Positions 11,656 through 21,971 of a stretch of 64,000 nt of DNA are shown piece by piece. Source of the DNA: Thalassia testudinum (taxonomy: Eukaryota; Streptophyta; Magnoliopsida; Alismatales; Hydrocharitaceae); NCBI GenBank assembly GCA_037157565.1, contig JAZHRO010000062.1, positions 4,030,001 to 4,094,000 of the forward strand, written 5' to 3'. A program made the translations under genes and the position numbers. The first letter of the stretch is position 1. Each line of letters opens with the position of its first letter. Under the pieces are notes generated by a model. It had not been told where the DNA came from. It was given only the letters and a program-made list of their open reading frames with translations, and ran no database searches.

Positions 11656-14154
11656 TTCGTCATAGTTCAAAAAACACATCCTAGTATAGAGACGAAAATT
11701 GAATCAACATTTAAATTTGTAATTACTCGAAAAATCGTGAATTCCGAGGTCATTCGCAGGGAGCAAATATTGCAATTCAATCAACTAATCAGATGATAAG
11801 TAATGAGTACAATAATCAATCACAAGTATAATATGCAATGAATAATCAATTAATGCTCCAATTGTATCCCAGAACAAAAATATAATAAAGAGAATAAAAA
11901 AATGGTGGATGGAACCACCAATTACTCTCAATAGTTAAGCACAATTTTCAATCAAATCTCAAACACTTAGTCAAATCAGAATAAAATTTCTTCACAAATC
12001 AGACATCTTCAGCAAGCCTCAGACAACTTAAGTCTCAGCTCCAAAGCACCTCAAGAATGTGCCTAAGTCCCTAGGCACATTTCCCGATGCAAAACCCCCC
12101 TAATCCTCTCAGAAAATATCCCCCTTTTTCTCTCTTTGTAATAGGTATGCAGGTAATTGGGTAATCAAATCAGGGGACCAGGTTCGTGTGCATGGGCACG
12201 GGCGAGGTGTGAGTGGGGTGTGAGGAGGGACCTCGCCCCGTGTGTTTTGAGGAGAACAGTAGATGCGCGAAACTCAATAAGTATCAAAAATTATTTCATC
12301 TTTATCCGATGTGGGACTATCCACGGTCTTCTTTGCTGCAGCAACTAAGAGACTCTCGTCAATTGCAGCTACTGTGGGTGTTCTTTCTCTAATTTGAAGC
12401 CCAGATGTCTTCCTGGAAGTGGTCCACAGCAGCTGAAGGTTGAATTGAGGCTGGAGAGGGGCTGACGATGACGGTGATGAGTAGCGGTCTGGCGAAGTTT
12501 CTGCATGAAAAATATAGGCTAAAAGCCCCAATTAGAGTGTTCAAAACCTTCACCGTCACGAGGAACGTGGTGGTGGAGATAGGGTGGTTCATGCATGTTG
12601 AGTGGTCAGACGATGACTGTGGAGGTAGCAGTGAATGGGTTAGCCTAGCCAAGTGTTCCAGCGATCAAAAGCTTCATTAACCCTAGGACTTTTGATCGTT
12701 GGGTTGTCAGGAAGGTGCAGATGGTCACAATGAACAGTTTGGTGGAGTAGGGCGCCGACGCAAGCTCCCCAAAGTTCATGTCGAAGATGGAGAAGATGAT
12801 GGTGGTGTGGCGTGTATAGTGGGTGTAACTAGGTCCTAAGGGTGCGAGAAGTTAATAGAGATAGAGAGGGAAGGAGAGAGGTTCATATTTAGACAAGTAG
12901 AGGTGGGGAGCATTCGACATTGGCCAGCTGGACGCGAGGAAGATGCCAAGGTCTGGCGGAGGTATCAGTGAGGAAGAAAAGGTCGAAAGCAGCTACGCTT
13001 TGACTGGCTGTGGTCACGAGGAGGAGAGGAAGGTGATGGCGGTGCCTATTGGTTGAGAACACGTGTGGAAGTAGGAGGGTAGAGGGATTGCCAGAGCCAA
13101 TGGTGGAATTGATAGAAGAGGACGAATTAGAGGGGGTTCTAGGCCAAAAATCGACTAAGGAAGACATGGGAACTTGCTAGGACTTATATAGAGCTAGAAT
13201 TTGAGCCCAAATTGAGAGAATTCCCATGTTGGACTTGTGATTTAGGCAAGTCTTCATATCGCGAAATTGAAGCTTCGCCAGAGGTCTGTGCTTCAAATCA
13301 AGATCTGAGATGTAGTGGATTTGATTCTCCACCATCCGAACACCAATCCCTCCAAATTTGGAGGGATTTGGTGTTGATTAGAGAGAGAAATCCCAACTTA
13401 AAAGTCAGTGTTGATTTAGTTGGGTTCTTTAAGAATCCTAACATCAATGGTGACAAGGGCATTTTTGTGAAGAGGACAAGAAGTTGAGGGCCTTTCGGTA
13501 GGAAAACTTAAAAGTTACGGGCTTGGGTGTAAAGGATAGAGATTTGGGGACTAAAATGCAAACTAGGTAAAGATAGACTCAGATTGGGCCTAAATTTTGG
13601 TGTTAACCTAATTTAAACCAAAGGAATCTAATGGTAACCTTAGATTTGAGTTTTGCTCACATTTGACTAGGTAAATTGGACATAGAATCCCAAATTAGGG
13701 TAAATTCCCTTCTGAATTTTTGTTCTTAGTCAAAATGGGTTCAAATGATCAAACTAAAGGTACCAAACCTCCCAGAATATTTTTCAATGAATTTTAGGAG
13801 GTTTAGATTGAATTTATCTTGACCAGAACCCTTTTAATTCAAGCATGACTGATAATTACAATTTTCAGCACTATTTTCATCCTTGAAATGTGTAAAATCA
13901 TGATTATGTTAGTATGAGCTCACTTCTTGGTTTTTTAAGTTTATTTGACCTTTAATTAACCCCTAATCAACCCCTTGATTAATCTACATTTGTGATGAGA
14001 TGGTAAAACAGTAGAATTAACCCAATTTTTCTATCTTCTTCTCAGATTACTGTAGTAAAGAATTATGATCCTCAGACAATCATTTAGGAGCATTTATCAC
14101 TGGATTTCCACTAATTCAAGTTAGTTATAATGAATGATGATGTTACCATCATCA
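11656..14154 (-). mobile_element. Solo LTR G, distantly related to the LTR of element C
   Basis: On the minus strand this starts TGATGATGGTAACATCATCA, parallel to TGATGAGAACCTCATCATGA at the start of the C LTR, followed by a shared 'ATAACTA' segment. A middle region 'actaaaatgc...gggcttgggtgtaaagg' parallels 'ccaaaatgcg...ccaaagtgtaaag' in C. A TATA box, TCTATATAAG, lies at 13183-13192. The U5 box 'attccgaggtcattcgcagggagca' near 11740 parallels 'tcccgaggtcgaactcagggagca' in C. No polypurine tract adjoins the start and no primer-binding site follows the end, so it looks solo. The low-coordinate boundary is uncertain by about 10 bp and no clean TSD was found. Confidence 0.55.
13183..13192 (-). 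promoter_or_regulatory. TATA box in LTR G
   Basis: Minus-strand TCTATATAAG placed between U3-like and leader-like sequence of the LTR. Confidence 0.5.
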
Positions 14155-15124
14155 ACAAAGTGACTCGACTCACCGACTAGTCAATGGACTCGATTAAGTC
14201 CAAGCTATTCAATGTGGTCTCTACAAGTGAAAACCCTAAGTGTTGTTCTTAGGGTTTATGCAATTCTAAATAATTCAACCAACAAACTAAGTATCAAATC
14301 AAAAATACTCTTTAAGACACAAACGGAATCCAAATAAGATGAAATTTGGTAGGCAGATCCCATTTCAAATAAGCTTTTCAGAGAATATCTTTTTGAAATT
14401 TTTACTAGTTTGAGTGAATAAATATGAATTTTTAACTAACAAGGGATCAGATTTGGAAACTTGACCCCATGTTGGTTTTTCTCCTTGAAATAGTATCAAA
14501 CCAGATCCAAAAATTCAAGAAAAATATTTGTATTAAATCTCACTTGACCAGCTTTCAAACCTCATTGATTTTAGGTCAATCAGATTTCTATCCCATTCGA
14601 AATTGATTTTTGAAAATTGGAAAATTTTGGATTTCAGTCTGTTCCACCCTTATGTGCTTCATGAATTTTTAAAAATTCTACAAAGTGAATTTTTTCAAGA
14701 AAACGATGGCATTGGAAAGAAAATTTTAAAATCTATTTTCAGTTAAAATTTTAAAATTTTTGGACTATCAAAAACTTAGCAAATGATTTTTAATTTGTTG
14801 AAAAACTCTGGCGAATTTTAGAAACTAGTAAAAAAGTTTTTCAATGTGATTTTGAAAGCAAAGAAGCCTTTTACAAAAAGAGATTTTTTTTCAAAATTTG
14901 CAATTCTTTTCAGATGTTTCTGTGTTCTAATTTCAAAAACAAACTACCTAACTTAAGATTCAGAAGGAATCCTCAAATCTAAGATTCTGGTGTGTACCTG
15001 AAATCTTCAACTGCGCCTGATGTGTGCGTAAAATCTTCTTTCTTTGTTCCTACACACCAAAAGCAAGCAAAAGTTAATATGACAGAAATAAGATCGAAAA
15101 TTAGAAATCAAAAGTCACGTTGCC
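14155..15124 (-). other. Leader remnant of host element D/F
   Basis: AT-rich non-coding DNA immediately downstream (minus strand) of the decayed primer-binding site at 15125-15142, so it is the 5' untranslated part of the older Athila element. No ORF is supported. Confidence 0.5.
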
Positions 15125-15142
15125 TCCCTGGCAATGGCGCCA
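15125..15142 (-). other. Decayed primer-binding site of host element D/F
   Basis: The minus strand reads TGGCGCCATTGCCAGGGA. This is the tRNA-Asp site with two changes, both CG to CA, three bases from the LTR end at 15145. Confidence 0.75.
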
Positions 15143-15144
15143 TT

Positions 15145-15809
15145 TGTTGAAATCAGGAAATCGTGAGTTTGATTAAGTTAGGCCATAGTATTAACGCGAT
15201 TCCGATTCAAACAAAAATATTTGTAACGAGACTTGGGTGAGTCCCGGTTGAACTCAAGGAGGCAATTAGTGGCAGATTGATTTTGATTTTTACTGCCATT
15301 ATTATTTTCTAATGAAGAGAAATAGAATTTAAATAAAGCTTCATAAATAACTGGCTGATGCTAAATTCATGCTTCTATTACTACTAAGAATGTAGTAAAA
15401 GAACAAGAAATAGAGAGAGAAAGGTAGGAAGATGAGAGCAGAGATGAGGGCACTGATGCTGCTCTAGAGAGGAGTGCTTCGGAGACCTTGGATCACTTCA
15501 GAAAGAACAGCAGAATCGACCCCTTAGGCGGTAAGGGGGCAGTGAGGTGCTTAGAGGAAGAAAGCTTCTTTGGAGTAGAATTAGGGAGGTAGATGCTCGG
15601 TGGAGCTAGTTTATGATATGGGGGGTCCTTGGCCCTTTAAGTAGGCAAATTGGGGAGTAGAATATGTATTTTAAGGCGCTCAACCATGCCACCTTGTTGA
15701 AGTAATGAGAGTCGTCCATCTCAAGATCAATGGCTCAAATTTCATCAAAATCGTTCCCCTGTAATGCTCAGATCGCACTCAACACCAAGCCATCTCCATA
15801 GTCGTTCAT
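15145..15809 (-). mobile_element. 5' LTR of host element D/F, distal part (U5 side)
   Basis: The minus-strand LTR ends ...TTTCAACA next to the decayed primer-binding site. It contains a U5 box (gttcaaccgggactcacc) comparable to 'gttcgacccgggactcacc' in LTR H. It is cut at 15809 by element B (TSD TTCAT) and resumes at 35703. Confidence 0.65.
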
Positions 15810-16063
15810 TGACGTGTCATTGTGCGTGTGTGTTAAGAAGTGTCGTTATAGTTGCACTTGCAACGTCGATTTTAAAATAAGTAAACGGAGACTCAACGCT
15901 CGAATGACCGAGACTTATGTTATCAATGGCCCATCTTAAGTAGAATGGGAGCATAAGTAGAATGGGAGCATGTGTTATCAACGGCCGAGACTTATGTTAT
16001 GCCTTTTATTCTTAAGATGGGCCATATTCAACATACTTATCACCCCCTTATGCAGTGTTATCA
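15810..16063 (-). repeat. 3' LTR of element B, internally deleted and scrambled
   Basis: Only 254 bp against 1,428 bp for the 5' LTR. About 80 bases from one end (15810-15890) and about 110 from the other (15955-16063) match the LTR. Between them are short inverted copies of the LTR end, such as 'cccatcttaag' and two copies of 'tagaatgggagcat', which read in reverse at the normal end. The TG/CA termini and the TSD are intact. Confidence 0.8.
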
Positions 16064-16274
16064 TACCCCCATGCTTACTCCTTGCTAGTCCCTAGCAAGG
16101 TTTATTCTAGCTTTTATTTCCTTTCAGAATTTAAGAAGTAATTGTTTAGACACTTCGTTACTTGTCAATAAGAGGAAATATACGAAGATCTTAATCTACA
16201 AAGACTAAGCAGCGCCCGAGTGTCTGCCAAAATACGAATTGCCCGAATCATTGTTTTAATGTATATAACTATAC

Positions 16275-16305
<31 letters not shown>

Positions 16306-17410
16306 AGAATTCTTTTTTTGGAATTTAGTGTGGGTTGGTAACTTTTTACGGCTACCCAACCCACCCAAAACTCGATCAAAACCCTAAGTGCTAAGCATCT
16401 TGGTGTGAATGTTGTGATAGACTCACTTAACGGTAATTGAGACAGACTTCGAGTTTCTACGCCTCTAGGTGACCGGAAAAGGAAATAAATTTTGCCTAAA
16501 GGTGTATTTGTTCGATTGGTAGCTTTCTCCCTACGTTTGTTTTAATTGGGGTCAACACAACGATTTTTCCAGTGTATATCTCCCCAGCTTGTACTACTTC
16601 CCCGCTTCTTCCTTAGGTGTTTTGGTCTTTTTTGTGCAATTATTGAGCTGGGCTCTGGACAACCGACCAATGGGCTGTTACCCACAATCACTTGCCAGCC
16701 ATACTTATGTGGTAAAGTGTGGTTTATTTTCTTTTCTTCTTCTTCCTTCCTTTCCCTTTTTTTTTTTCCTATATGGCTTCCCTGTTTTCAAATGTACCTA
16801 GGGGCAATGAAAAAGAAATGGCCTGTGGCTGGGTTCTGGACAACCTGCCAATGGGCTATTACACACGACAACTTACCAGCCATACCACCCTAGAGAGTTC
16901 ATTAGCTACCCAATTTCTGTCAAAATCTCCGAGAAGTGAGTCTGTGCAAAAATGTGTGCAGATGCTTAAACTCAAAGTTTTTCTGAGTTAGAGGGTGAGT
17001 TGATAAGTCGTATACTTATTACCTTATTTAGTAGGTGGATTAGAATAGCTTAAGGTTGCAAGGATTCGCCGCTAAATCCATAGTTTGACGGACACCAAGG
17101 CTGATTAAGCCTGAAGGCCTGAAAAGTCTAAGTGTTTAAGTTCTTTTTGTATTATTTCCCACTATTGACAAGTTTCTAATGCCTAAGTTTTCTTCCTAAA
17201 TTCAATTTTTTTTTAATTAATTTATTCATTCAGACTGATTAATTGAACTCAGGATTATGCAATTTACCACCCCCCCATGCTTAAGTTGGACAATGTCCTC
17301 ATTGGCAGATACATGGATGCAAAAGGGTTCAAAAAGATAGTACCTGAGTGACGTAAACTACCAGATCAGTCTAAATCCTCTGGGTTGCCTCCCAGGAAGC
17401 GCTGAGTTTA
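16064..17410 (-). other. Polypurine tract and 3' tail of element B
   Basis: The polypurine tract AGCATGGGGGTA (minus, 16064-16075) abuts the 3' LTR. The rest is non-coding and co-linear with the tail of A. It includes a TA-rich run (16260-16305), two direct copies of the ACCAATGGGCTGTTACCCAC-type unit (about 16648-16711 and 16833-16890), and a second polypurine tract (17266-17301). No env-like frame is present. Confidence 0.75.
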
Positions 17411-18829
17411 ACGCCTCCAGCTGGGCAGTGCTCGGTGTCAGCCCTCAACGAGGGTAACACTTTCCTTTGGGGGAACCTAGGCCAAGAAATGCTTCAATCT
17501 TTGACCATTAACTGTAAAAGTGTGCCCAGTGTTAAGATCAGCGATTTCAACCGCCCCATTAGAGTAGGGCTTAACCACCCGAAATGGTCATGTCCATTTA
17601 GACCTGAGTTTCCCTGGGAAGAGTTTTAGGCGTGCATCAAACAGCTAAACTTGTTGGTTAGGCTTAAAGGTTTTTCTATGAATGAGTCGATCGTGAACGG
17701 CTTTCATTTTCTCCTTATACAGTCGACTATTGTCAAAGGCGTCCCGATGAATTTCTTCGAGCTCAGATAATTGGAGCATCCTCTGCGCACCGGCTAACTG
17801 GGGATCCATGTTACATTGCTTGACAGCCCAGTAAGCCCGGTGTTCCAATTCGACAAGAAGATGGCAGGCTTTGCCAAAGACTAGGCGATAAGGCGACATG
17901 CCTATCGGGGTCTTGAAAGCGATCCTGTATGCCCACAGGGCATCATCAAGTCGTGTGGACCAGTCTTTCCTGTCAGGTCTCACAGTCTTCTGTAAAATGT
18001 TCTTGATTTGTCTATTTGAGACCTCAGTCTGCCCATTTGTTTGTGGATGATACGGGGTGGCAATGCGGTGGTTTACCCCATATTTTCTAAGCAGGGCACA
18101 GAATTGGGAATGGATAAAATGGCTTCCACCATCACTGATCACGGCCTTGGGTATTCCAAACCGGGAAAAGATGTTCTTCTTAACAAAGTCCATAACAGTC
18201 CTGTGATCACATCGTGGGGTGGCGACGACTTCAATCCATTTGGAAACATAGTCTACCGAGACCAGGATGTACTCAAAGCCATTGGATGGTGGAAAGGGGC
18301 CCATAAAATCGATACCCCAAACGTCGAAGATTTCGACAATCAAAATGGGCTGAAGGGGCATCATATCTTTCTTGGTCATGATCCCCAGTGTTTGGCAGCA
18401 TAAGCAAGTCTTGGCAAAGATGTGTGCATCCTTAAATAGGGACGGCCAGTAAAATCCAGACTGCAAAACTTTTGCAGCTGTTTTCCTTCCAGAGAAGTGG
18501 CCGCCACACGCTTGGTCATGACAAAAGGAAAGCACACTCTGAACTTCGTCTTCAGGGATACACCTTCTGTTGATCTGATCAGCACAGAGGCGAAACAGCA
18601 TGGGATCATCCCAGAAATAGTGCTTGGCCTCAACCAAGAACCTGTCCCGTTGCTGTCTGGACCAGCTATGCGGGGTTTGTCCTACAACCAGGTAATTGAC
18701 GTAGTCAGTATACCATGGCATTTTCTTGTCTTGCACGGCTAGGATGTGTTCATCAGGGAAGGCATCAGATAGAGGTAGGGAGGGTCCAATGTGGTCTGGA
18801 TGAAGTCTTGACAAGTGGTCAGCCACCAC
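17411..18829 (-). pseudogene. pol: Integrase domain of element B pol
   Basis: Minus-strand frame from [13 protein letters not shown] onward. It has an HHCC zinc-binding module (His104, His111, Cys142, Cys145 in 18829-17645) and the catalytic triad Asp174 (GIDFMGP), Asp233 (ISDGGSHF) and Glu269 (NGQTEV). Asp233 and Glu269 are 35 residues apart, as in DD35E retroviral-type integrases. The C-terminal part runs past a TAG at 17645 in the same frame (LFDARLKLFPGKL...) with further stops, and ends PSWRR-stop near 17411. The enzyme would insert the cDNA copy into chromosomal DNA. No chromodomain is seen, consistent with Athila rather than chromoviruses. The catalytic core is intact, but upstream stops and a frameshift make it untranslatable here. 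Confidence 0.9.
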
Positions 18830-19540
18830 ATTCTTCGATCCGGCCTTGTCTTAGATTTCCAGGTCAAATTCCTACAAAAACAGGATCCATCTGATGAGCC
18901 TGGGCTTTGCATCCTTTTTGGCCAACAGGTGCCGGATGGCTGAGTTGTCAGTGTAAATAGTCACGTGGGATCCCAGCAAATATGATCGGAATTTTTCAAG
19001 TCCAAAGACTACAGCGAGCAACTCTTTCTCTGTGATAGTATAATTACGTTGGGCCTCATCCAACGTTTTGCTCATGTGGTAGATCACCACGGGCTTCTTG
19101 TCTTTCCTTTGTCCCAGGACAGTGCCTATGGCAAAATCTGATACATCACACATAATCTCAAAGTCTTGGGACCAGTCTGGGGGTTGAAGTACAGGTGCGG
19201 TGGAGACTAAGTCCCGAAGGGTGTGATAAGCCTGGATGCAATCAGGAGACATGTGGAATATGGCGTCGTTGGCTAGAAGGTCGGTCAAGGGTTTGGAAAG
19301 TTTGGAGAAGTCTTTAATGAACCTTCGATAGAAGCCAACATGTCCTAGGAAGGAGCGAATCTGCTGGACTGAACTAGGTGGAGGAAGTTTGGAAATTAAA
19401 TCAACCTTAGCTCGATCTACCTTGATGCCCCTATGCAAAACGATGTGACCGAGGATAATTCCTTCTTGAACCATAAAATGGCTCTTTTCCCAACTTAACA
19501 CCAGGTTAACCTCGATACATCGTTTCAGGATTTTCTCCAA
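18830..19540 (-). pseudogene. pol: RT thumb/connection and RNase H of element B pol
   Basis: The frame 19540-18872 continues RT ([27 protein letters not shown]) and then RNase H. Catalytic acidic residues appear as CDVSDFAIG (Asp132), TEKELLAVV (Glu) and IYTDNSAI (Asp198). The wording [10 protein letters not shown] and [12 protein letters not shown] is typical of Athila elements. A TAG at 18872, where relatives have Gln (LLLQEFDLEI), and a further TAA break the link to integrase. RNase H would degrade the RNA of the RNA:DNA hybrid and generate the polypurine primer. Confidence 0.9.
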
Positions 19541-20107
19541 GTTGCTTAAACAATGGTCGAATTAATTCTCGAATACAGAGAAATCATCCATAAAGACCTC
19601 CAAGTACTCACCCACCATTTCTGAAAAAATGGCTAGCATGCAACGTTGGAAGGTCGCGGGTGCGTTGCATAACCCGAACGGCATTCGATGGAATGCAAAC
19701 GTGCCATACGGGCAAGTGAATGTGGTCTTTTCCTGATCTTCCGGAGCAATTGCAACTTGGTTATATCCTGAATATCCATCCAGGAAGCAAAAATACTTCT
19801 TCCCTGCCAATCTTTCAAGGATTTGGTCAATGAATGGCAAGGGGAAGTTGTCCTTCTTAGTGACTTCATTAAGCTTCCTATAATCAATACACACCCGCCA
19901 TGCAGTGGTGGTGCGGGTGGGGATGGATTCACCACGATCATTGGTGACAACTGTGAGCCCAGCTTTCTTTGGAACCACTTGAGTGGGGCTCACCCAGGGG
20001 CTATCGGAAATAGGGTAGATGATGTCGACGTCAAGCCACTTGATAATTTCTTTTTTAACGACCTCCCGCATGTTTGGGTTTAAACGTCTCTACATCTGCC
20101 GGGAAGG
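19541..20107 (-). pseudogene. pol: Reverse transcriptase core of element B pol
   Basis: The frame 20071-19562 holds the RT palm and fingers: WVSPTQVVPKK, TRTTTAWRVCIDYRKLN, the first catalytic Asp in CFLDGYSGYNQ (residue 98), the MPFGLCNAPATFQRCM motif, and the second catalytic pair in EVFMDDFSVF (Asp162-Asp163). The TRT insertion before WRVCIDYRKLN and the GYSGYNQ wording are Athila signatures. In-frame TGA and TAG just upstream (20108-20080) and TAA at 19562 truncate it. Sequence immediately upstream (GISPTYCTHKIYLEDGA) is the linker that also survives in element D at 1943-2457. Confidence 0.92.
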
Positions 20108-20600
20108 TCAGGCCCCGTCTTCCAGGTAAATCTTGTGGGTGCAATAGGTGGGGCTAATGCCTCTTAAATCTGAAATGGTCCAACCAATGGCGGCCCGATG
20201 TTCTGAAAGGGTTGCAGTCAACCTGAGTTCCTGATCCTTGGTTAGATGAGAATTAGTAATCACCGGGAAGGTCTGGTCAGGTCCCAAGAAGACGTACTTG
20301 AGATTCTCGGGCAATGGTTTAAGTTCAAGTGCGGGTGGGACCACAGCCGATGGGAAGGGAAAGGGCGGTAGTTGATCAACATCAATCTCTTCAAATGGTG
20401 TTGTGTGATGGAACTCAACCTTACAAAGGTCCACAGGTAATGATGGTGACGGGTCAGAATAGTCACTACAGGTTTGGTGATCTGATACAGAACTAAGGGT
20501 GAGGCATTCCTCGATTAGAGTTTCTACGGGATCATGTTCCTCAATGCAATCGCAATCAAAAGACTTTGTCTCCCGGAAGATATCCAATTGCATTTTCCTA
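20108..20600 (-). pseudogene. pol: Protease-RT linker of element B, shifted frame
   Basis: The frame 20635-20108 reads QLDIFRETKSFDCDCIEEHDP...ELKPLPENLKYVFLG...CTHKIYLEDGA. It is one base out of register with the protease frame 21456-20524, which reads MEISFGIGK before losing the match. A single indel near 20590-20600 therefore separates gag-pro from pol. Relatives (D in this window) read through this point in one frame, so the shift is a lesion and probably not programmed. Confidence 0.8.
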
Positions 20601-21971
20601 TCCCGAAGGAGATTTCCATACATCCCATGTCGCAATCAATGTTTGCTTTAGCCGTAGCTAAGAAAAGTCTGCCTAAGATTATGGGTGCATTCTGTAATTT
20701 TTCAGGGACTTTCATGTCGAGCACCAAAAAGTCGACCGGGAAATAGAAGTCCTTGACCCGTACAATCACGTCCTCGACAACCCCCTTCAGGGTTTTCACT
20801 GATCTATCAGCCAGCTTGATGGTGACAGGGGTTGGTGTCAGCTCCCTAAAACCAAATTGGTGGTACAGGGTTATTGGAATTAGGTTGATAGAAGCACCTA
20901 GGTCGTGGAGCGCTCTATCAAACGTCATGTCCCCGATATTGCAGGAAATCAGGGGTGCTCCTGGGTCAGTTCTCTTGAGTGGAAGGTTGCTTGATATTAC
21001 GAAACTTGCCTGCTCAGAGAGTACAACCTTCCTAGGTGCTTGCGGTCTCGGCTTACGCTTGGGTGTACAGGCATCCTTTAAAAACTTGGCGTAAGCAGGG
21101 ATGTGTTTGACAGCTTCAAGGAGCAGAATATTAATCTGTACTTGCTTAAAAATTTCCAATAGCTCCTCAGTTTCCACAGTATTCTTCATTTTCTTGATTG
21201 TTTCCAAGGCCTCAGGGTAGGGTGTCTGAATGTGGATTGGTTCCATGTCTGGGTCCTTGGTTGGTGCCTCTTCTAAGTCGAGTATTTCAGTGGGTGAAGT
21301 CTCAGGGAGAGTTGGCCATTTGGGATCCTGGGTTTTGGTGCCGCTTCTCAAGGTCACCGCATTCGCAGAGGCATTGGGGCCATGGGTTGATCCTTGAGAA
21401 GAAGAGGACGAAGAAGTACCAAACCCAAGAGGTGTTTGCGGGGCTGGCTGGACCATGTGAGCCTGCCCGGGGTTGCTTTGGAACCCTTGCGAATTGGGGC
21501 CTCTATTAATTATGTTTCATGGGTTTAGTTGTGGTTGGGAAGGTAGGGATCCTTGTTGTTTACAGTCTAAGAGTTGGCTTAACTGTCCCTTTACCAAGGC
21601 CATTTCTTCCTGATGTTTCTGGTTCATGTCAGCCATCATCTTTATTAGGGTATCCATTTGGTTTTGTGGGGGAGGGGCCGCCCTATTCTGATTATATTGA
21701 GGTCTAACTGGTGGTCCTTGCTGATAGGGGGGCAAGTGTGGCTGCTGCTTTGGCCTAGGCTGGTTTTGGAATTGCGGTGGTTTCTGGTTTGTCCAACCAA
21801 AGTTGGGGTGATTACGCTAGCCAGTGTTGTAAGTGTTGGAGAAAGGGTCAGGATTTGCATAACCTTGGATAGCTTGCACATCTTCTAGGATAGCCGATGT
21901 TGATGAAGAGGGAAGGGAGTAATCAAGGGTCGAGGGAGCAAAGGTCCCTCCCTGGAACGTGGTCAGGGGTT
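20601..21971 (-). pseudogene. gag-pro: Gag C-terminal linker and protease of element B
   Basis: The frame runs from the insertion point of C (TTFQGGTFAPS) through a Pro/Gln/Asn-rich linker with a short coiled coil (HQEEMALVKGQLSQLL) to the protease. Landmarks are the segment LLEAVKHIPAYAKFLKDACT, then SCNIGDMTFDRALHDLGASINLIP with active-site Asp185-Leu-Gly (DLG in place of DTG/DSG, usual for this clade), then FLVLDMKVPEKL and APIILGRLFLATAKANID. Stops occur at about 21830 (TAG) and 21517 (TGA). No CCHC zinc knuckle is visible. The protease would cleave the gag-pol polyprotein. Confidence 0.85.

Noticed and set aside
18041..18403. Plus-strand ORF of 120 codons
   Set aside because: It is the antisense of the integrase core of element B.
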